Source of the DNA: Halocaridina rubra
Lineage: Eukaryota > Arthropoda > Malacostraca > Decapoda > Atyidae
DNA: 64,000 nt
Reading direction: 5' to 3'
Assembly: GCA_037179515.1 (NCBI GenBank)
Contig: JAXCGZ010002255.1
Location: 1 to 64,000, forward strand
A program made the position numbers and the translations under genes. This document shows positions 60,037 to 64,000 of this stretch, in pieces; the first letter of the stretch is position 1; the number at the start of each line of letters is the position of its first letter. The notes beneath the pieces were generated by a model. The model ran no database searches, was not told the origin of the DNA, and saw only the letters and a program-made list of their open reading frames with translations.

Positions 60037-60784
60037 GTTTATGCTTAAAAGTCTGGGCCTTTGGAAAGAATCCTCTGAAAAGAGTTCGACAGATTCATCA
60101 GATTCCTCACCTTCTCATACATCATCTCATTCATCCTTCTCTCATAGTCATACATCATCTTCAGCGCAGCCTTTAACTGGTGGGAAAAAACAAGATGATT
60201 CAACGACCACGTCAGGTCCCACCTCCAAAGAAGATAGCTCTCACGTGTCCCACTCTGGTGATGCTGATGGTTCTATTGCATCTTATACCAAGGATACTTC
60301 CTTGCTATCTAAGGACACTAGAGATAGCTCCCTATCGTCTAAAGATACCAAAGATAGTTCACTTTCTTCGAAAGATATCAAGGATAGCTCACTCGCATCA
60401 AATGTGAAAGATGGGTCTCTAATATCGAATGTGAAAGATGCATCTCTGATCTCAAATACCAAAGACACATCCAACCCATCCCAAGCGAAGGATAGTTCCT
60501 TACCTGTCACTACTAAAGAAAGCTCCTTAACTTGGCAAGATGATGAGAGCTCTTTACTCTTGCACATTAATGACGACTCTATTATTTCAAGAGCATCAGA
60601 ACCGCTGCCGTATTCTACACCTAAACACTACCGTCAACTTTCAGAAGATGGAAGGTCTGTAACCACTCATTCGGGATCAGACTTATCTCGACCTCCCAGA
60701 CATAGATCAGGTAGCGAAGTTGCTTACAGGCGCACGTGGTCTCCTTATCAGTCGCATAGTCGGCAATCTTCTTTAGTCTCCCAA
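60037..60784 (+). CDS. Piezo: Piezo exon 36 of window (large Ser-rich loop with KDSSL repeats)
   Basis: 748 bases, the largest exon seen; phase 2 in, 0 out. It opens FMLKSLGLWKESSEK, matching the family's FFHRS-LL-GLW segment, then becomes Ser/Thr/Asp-rich. About eleven degenerate 8-10 residue repeats (SKDTKDSSL type) run from 60284 to 60594, followed by a basic Arg/Ser tail ending RQSSLVSQ. The region corresponds to the long cytosolic loop before the last blade units. Acceptor is ctgacag; donor is caa/gtgagt. The following intron (60785-61220) holds an unclassified repeat and (AT)n. Confidence 0.94.
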
Positions 60785-60821
60785 GTGAGTCAAAATTTCT
60801 AATTAGCATTTCCTTCCTGCA

Positions 60822-60895
60822 AAGAGTCAAGGTATTGTGCGTTTACTCAGCCGCCCCTTATCATAAGGGAGAATATGGCTCTTGTATATAGAGAG
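60822..60895 (+). repeat. Unclassified interspersed repeat, CCCCTTGTAAGG family
   Basis: GAGTCAAGGTATTGTGCGTT, CTCAGCCGCCCCTTATCATA and AGGGAGAATATGGCTCTTG, a close match to 1197-1275. Confidence 0.75.
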
Positions 60896-61091
60896 ATAGC
60901 ACTTGATATATTTGTTAAGCCACTGTTACTTTTCTTTTTCTAGTTTCATAGAGATGCATATTAGTTGTTAATAAATCATGCATGAAAGCTAGAAATAACT
61001 GTAAAGGTCTTTAAATATTAATGGATTATGTTTTTACATATTGACATATTACACATGGACTATTTGAACCGAAAGATAATATGCTTCAATG

Positions 61092-61093
<2 letters not shown>

Positions 61094-61174
<81 letters not shown>
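61094..61174. repeat. (AT)n array upstream of exon 37
   Basis: Ends 46 bases before the exon 37 acceptor. Confidence 0.97.
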
Positions 61175-61178
<4 letters not shown>

Positions 61179-61220
61179 AATTCTTTGAATATAACTGCTC
61201 TGTATATATTAATTGTAAAG

Positions 61221-61492
61221 ATCCCTGGAGGAGCTGCGTACGCTCGCTCGTCTTCTCTAGTATCAAGACCTCATCACCGACGCCACTTGTCCGAAGGCTC
61301 TCGGGTATCCTTCAGCCAGCGTCCCTTATCCATTGCATCTCAGTGCACCCATATGTCGCAGTCACAGGCATCTGAATCCATACACGTGACTTGCGGAGCA
61401 TGTAACTTACAAGCTCTGAAAGACTTCCAGAAGCCTGATTTGGAAGAAGTAAAAGAAAACATCCAGCAGTTACCAAGACTTGCCAAGGGAGG
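61221..61492 (+). CDS. Piezo: Piezo exon 37 of window (Ser/Arg/His-rich loop)
   Basis: Phase 0 to 2; 90 full codons: IPGGAAYARSSSLVSRPHH, then CGACNLQALKDFQKPDLEE and NIQQLPRLAKGG. Acceptor aattgtaaag follows AT-rich DNA without a clear pyrimidine tract, so the start is less certain than others. Donor is gagg/gtaagg. The following intron (61493-63422) holds a LINE 3' end, tRNA-like palindromes, two (AT)n arrays and a SINE. Confidence 0.82.
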
Positions 61493-61754
61493 GTAAGGAA
61501 GTGAAGTAGCAGAATAAGTATTACTTCATTTGTCAGAGTTTCGATGTGACCAGACAGTTAGATTTGGTAATATATAAAGTAAGGCCAAAAACTCCCACCT
61601 TCTTATTCTCTTCTTTTTTAAGAGAGGAAATAAGAGGGATATTCTGGTGAATGAGAGATCGAAATTCACCTGCATATTTCACACACACACTCACAAACAC
61701 GCACACACACACATACTGGCAGATTTGTCTCCAGAAATACATATAGTAAGGGCA

Positions 61755-62345
61755 GCATATGCCTTCTTATCAAATGTAAGGGTAGCCCTCGGGCACATGG
61801 ACAAGGAAATGTTCAGAAATATTTAGGTAACCTATGGGAGGCCAAAACTTGAATATGCAGCCCCCTTTTGGAATCCGCACTTGAAAAAGCACATAACTAA
61901 GCTTGAAAAAGTTCAAAGAGATGCCACGAAACTGGTGCCAGAAATACGCAATCTCAGTTATGATGAGAGGCTGAGGGAATTAGACTTACCATCACTCGAA
62001 GCTAGAAGATTGAGGAGGGATATGATGACAGTCTTTATATTCCTTCATGGTTATGATAAAGTGGATAGGGATCGATATTTTGATATGGCAGGCTCTAGAA
62101 CTAGAGGTCATAGTTTGAAGCTTTGTAAGAAAACTTCTTTGCAGGATGTAAGGAAATACTTTTTCAGTGTAAGAGTAGTTGATAATTGGAATTAGCTAAG
62201 CGAGGAGGTAGTTAATGCTATGTCAATCCATAGTTTTAAGGACAAGTATGATAAGTATTATTAAGTACAAAATGGAACTGATCAGGAGACAGGAAGATAT
62301 GAGCTTTGGGCTTTTTTCCGTAATCGCAATTAGGTAATCGATTAG
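61755..62345 (+). mobile_element. CR1/L2-type LINE, longest 3' fragment
   Basis: Reads RPKLEYAAPFWNPHLKKHI, KLEKVQRDATKLVPEIRN, LRELDLPSLEARRLRRDM, then VDRDRYFDMAGSRTRGHS and DVRKYFFSVRVVDNWN with a stop next. Two stops (near 61826 and 62195) inactivate it. The tail has repeated AATTAGGTAATC. Confidence 0.88.
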
Positions 62346-62366
62346 GTAATCATACACACGCACACA

Positions 62367-62882
<516 letters not shown>

Positions 62883-63034
62883 ATCTATTAATACGTATTA
62901 TTCTTAAGTTGTGTTTAGGTAAAAAAATGTAGTGTACAGTACATACATACATCTTACAGTACTGTACAGTACTCAGGCTGAAGACACTTACTTAGTACAG
63001 GCACCCTGATTACTCCCTCATGCTATAAAGTACT

Positions 63035-63198
63035 GTTTTATGTGTCATAATTAGTCCACATTCGAATGGGGATGGAGACGGACACGTTGAAGATGGGTTA
63101 TTAAGGCTAGATGCCCTTATTAACAATCTTCAGTGGAGTCAGTTTCACGTTTGTTGGCTCCTTATTAGCTCGCTCTCTCACTGAACCACCACGGCTAT
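63035..63198 (-). repeat. tRNA-derived SINE copy
   Basis: Plus strand: TATGTGTCATAATTAGTCCA, CATTCGAATGGGGATGGAG, TATTAAGGCTAGATGCCCTT and, at the head end, CACTGAACCACCACGGCT. Confidence 0.8.
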
Positions 63199-63422
63199 AG
63201 AGATATTTATTAAAATCAGAATGTTGTTTAAAGAAAATTCACAAAGAGCTAGAAAATTTTCTCACAACTAATTAGCATAAGTTTTTGATTGCTAATGCCA
63301 TAACGTTTTTATGCATAAGCTTTAAATATGAAGCATAGTTCTTTCCCTCTTTTTGATTACTGAAGATATAGAGATTGAATTTTTTGGTCTAATAGAATGT
63401 TTTATAAAGTTTTAATTTTCAG

Positions 63423-63570
63423 GGCCCACCAAATGGTCAATAAGGTGCGATCCTTCCTAGACACACTTCTTCACCAAGAATCGCAGGTGTCAGTTGATGT
63501 TTACGCTTATATGTTCTTCTGTGACTTCTTCAATTTCTTCGTTCTCATCTTTGGATTTTCAGCATTTGGT
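63423..63570 (+). CDS. Piezo: Piezo exon 38 of window (blade helix)
   Basis: Phase 2 in, 0 out; 49 full codons: AHQMVNKVRSFLDTLLHQE, then VDVYAYMFFCDFFNFFVL and FGFSAFG. It matches the family's FFHDILH and TDVYALMF--D--DF--I-FGFWAFG. Donor is ggt/gtatgt. Confidence 0.98.
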
Positions 63571-63644
63571 GTATGTATTTACATATAAAGATTTTAGAGG
63601 GAAAGTTGCTGTTTGAACGTGTCTGTATTCTTGGGGCAATTTTT

Positions 63645-63846
63645 GTCTGTTTAGTAACCCCTAGTTGTGGGATTTAAAGAATAGTCAAATTTCAAAATTA
63701 TGTAATTAGAACTATTTGGAATATAAAACCTAATGTACATAAAAATATACAGTATTAGTAACTACTCCTTATGTACTCTAAAGAGTAATCAAGTTTTAAA
63801 ATTTTATCATTAAAGTATTTTTATATATATCATTAATGCCTCTCAG
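63645..63846. repeat. Two-copy degenerate duplication filling the last intron
   Basis: TAGTAACCCCTAGTTGTGGG and TAGTAACTACTCCTTATGTA begin two units of about 105 bp, each with AAAGAATAGTCAAATTTCAA- or AAAGAGTAATCAAGTTTTAA-like text. Confidence 0.65.
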
Positions 63847-64000
63847 ACTCAGCAAGGAGATGGAGGAGTTAGTGCCTACCTGGAGGAGAATAGAGTTCCT
63901 GTTCCTTTCTTAGTGATGTTGATTCTCCAATTTGGTCTTATCATTGTTGATCGAGCTCTCTTCTTGAGAAAGTTCATACTTGGCAAGCTTATCTTTCAGG
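63847..64000 (+). CDS. Piezo: Piezo exon 39 of window, cut by the window end
   Basis: At least 51 codons from phase 0: TQQGDGGVSAYLEENRVPV, then FLVMLILQFGLIIVDRALF and LRKFILGKLIFQ. It matches P--FLVMLLIQF---VVDRALYLRK-VLGKL-FQ just before the anchor and pore. The downstream boundary is not visible: cag at 63997-63999 could be an exon end or internal. Confidence 0.97.

Noticed and set aside
60283..60830. Minus-strand ORFs opposite exon 36
   Set aside because: Open only because the Ser/Lys/Asp repeat has few stop codons on the complement.

Overview
The window is animal nuclear DNA and lies inside one large plus-strand gene for the mechanosensitive ion channel Piezo. I find 39 exons, plus one candidate 18-nt microexon. 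All 38 junctions keep reading frame, use AG acceptors and GT donors, and together encode 2,291 residues. The product matches the middle of Piezo as I recall the family, roughly human PIEZO1 residues 400 to 2,070. The true N-terminus, and the C-terminal anchor, cap, inner pore helix and tail, lie outside the window. There is no bacterial-style gene, operon or CRISPR.

The host is probably a decapod crustacean (shrimp, prawn or crab). This is inferred from the arthropod-like Piezo, long AT-rich introns, and very many long (AT)n and (CT)n arrays mixed with LINE, SINE and DNA-transposon debris. Species cannot be read from the sequence.

Layout: 1-5,860 encodes a Ser/Arg/Gly-rich cytosolic linker in three exons. 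7,433-22,137 encodes repeated membrane-helix units of the blade in compact exons. 23,767-23,930 encodes the charged helix matching the beam. 33,277-41,890 encodes a long Ser/Pro-rich disordered linker, including two frame-neutral exons. 42,706-58,351 encodes another amphipathic and linker stretch. 58,820-59,726 encodes a well conserved membrane segment. 60,037-61,492 encodes a large Ser-rich loop with a degenerate KDSSL tandem repeat. 63,423-64,000 encodes the next blade helices, and the last exon runs to the window edge.

The introns are filled with mobile and tandem DNA. They hold a two-copy RTE-clade LINE array inside one 16-bp target-site duplication (47,413-52,109), several 3' ends of a CR1/L2-type LINE, two related Tigger/pogo-like elements flanking a 1.2-kb foldback element (26,148-30,375), and a Tigger-like element with a CENP-B-type transposase remnant (56,884-57,803). 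They also hold about twenty copies of a tRNA-derived SINE, several hairpin elements and many short local tandem duplications. One duplication copied the end of a Piezo exon with its splice donor. I found no convincing second host gene and no clearly new biological system. The best leads are Piezo isoform candidates (the microexon and frame-neutral exons), the repeat-bearing loop, and the RTE array.
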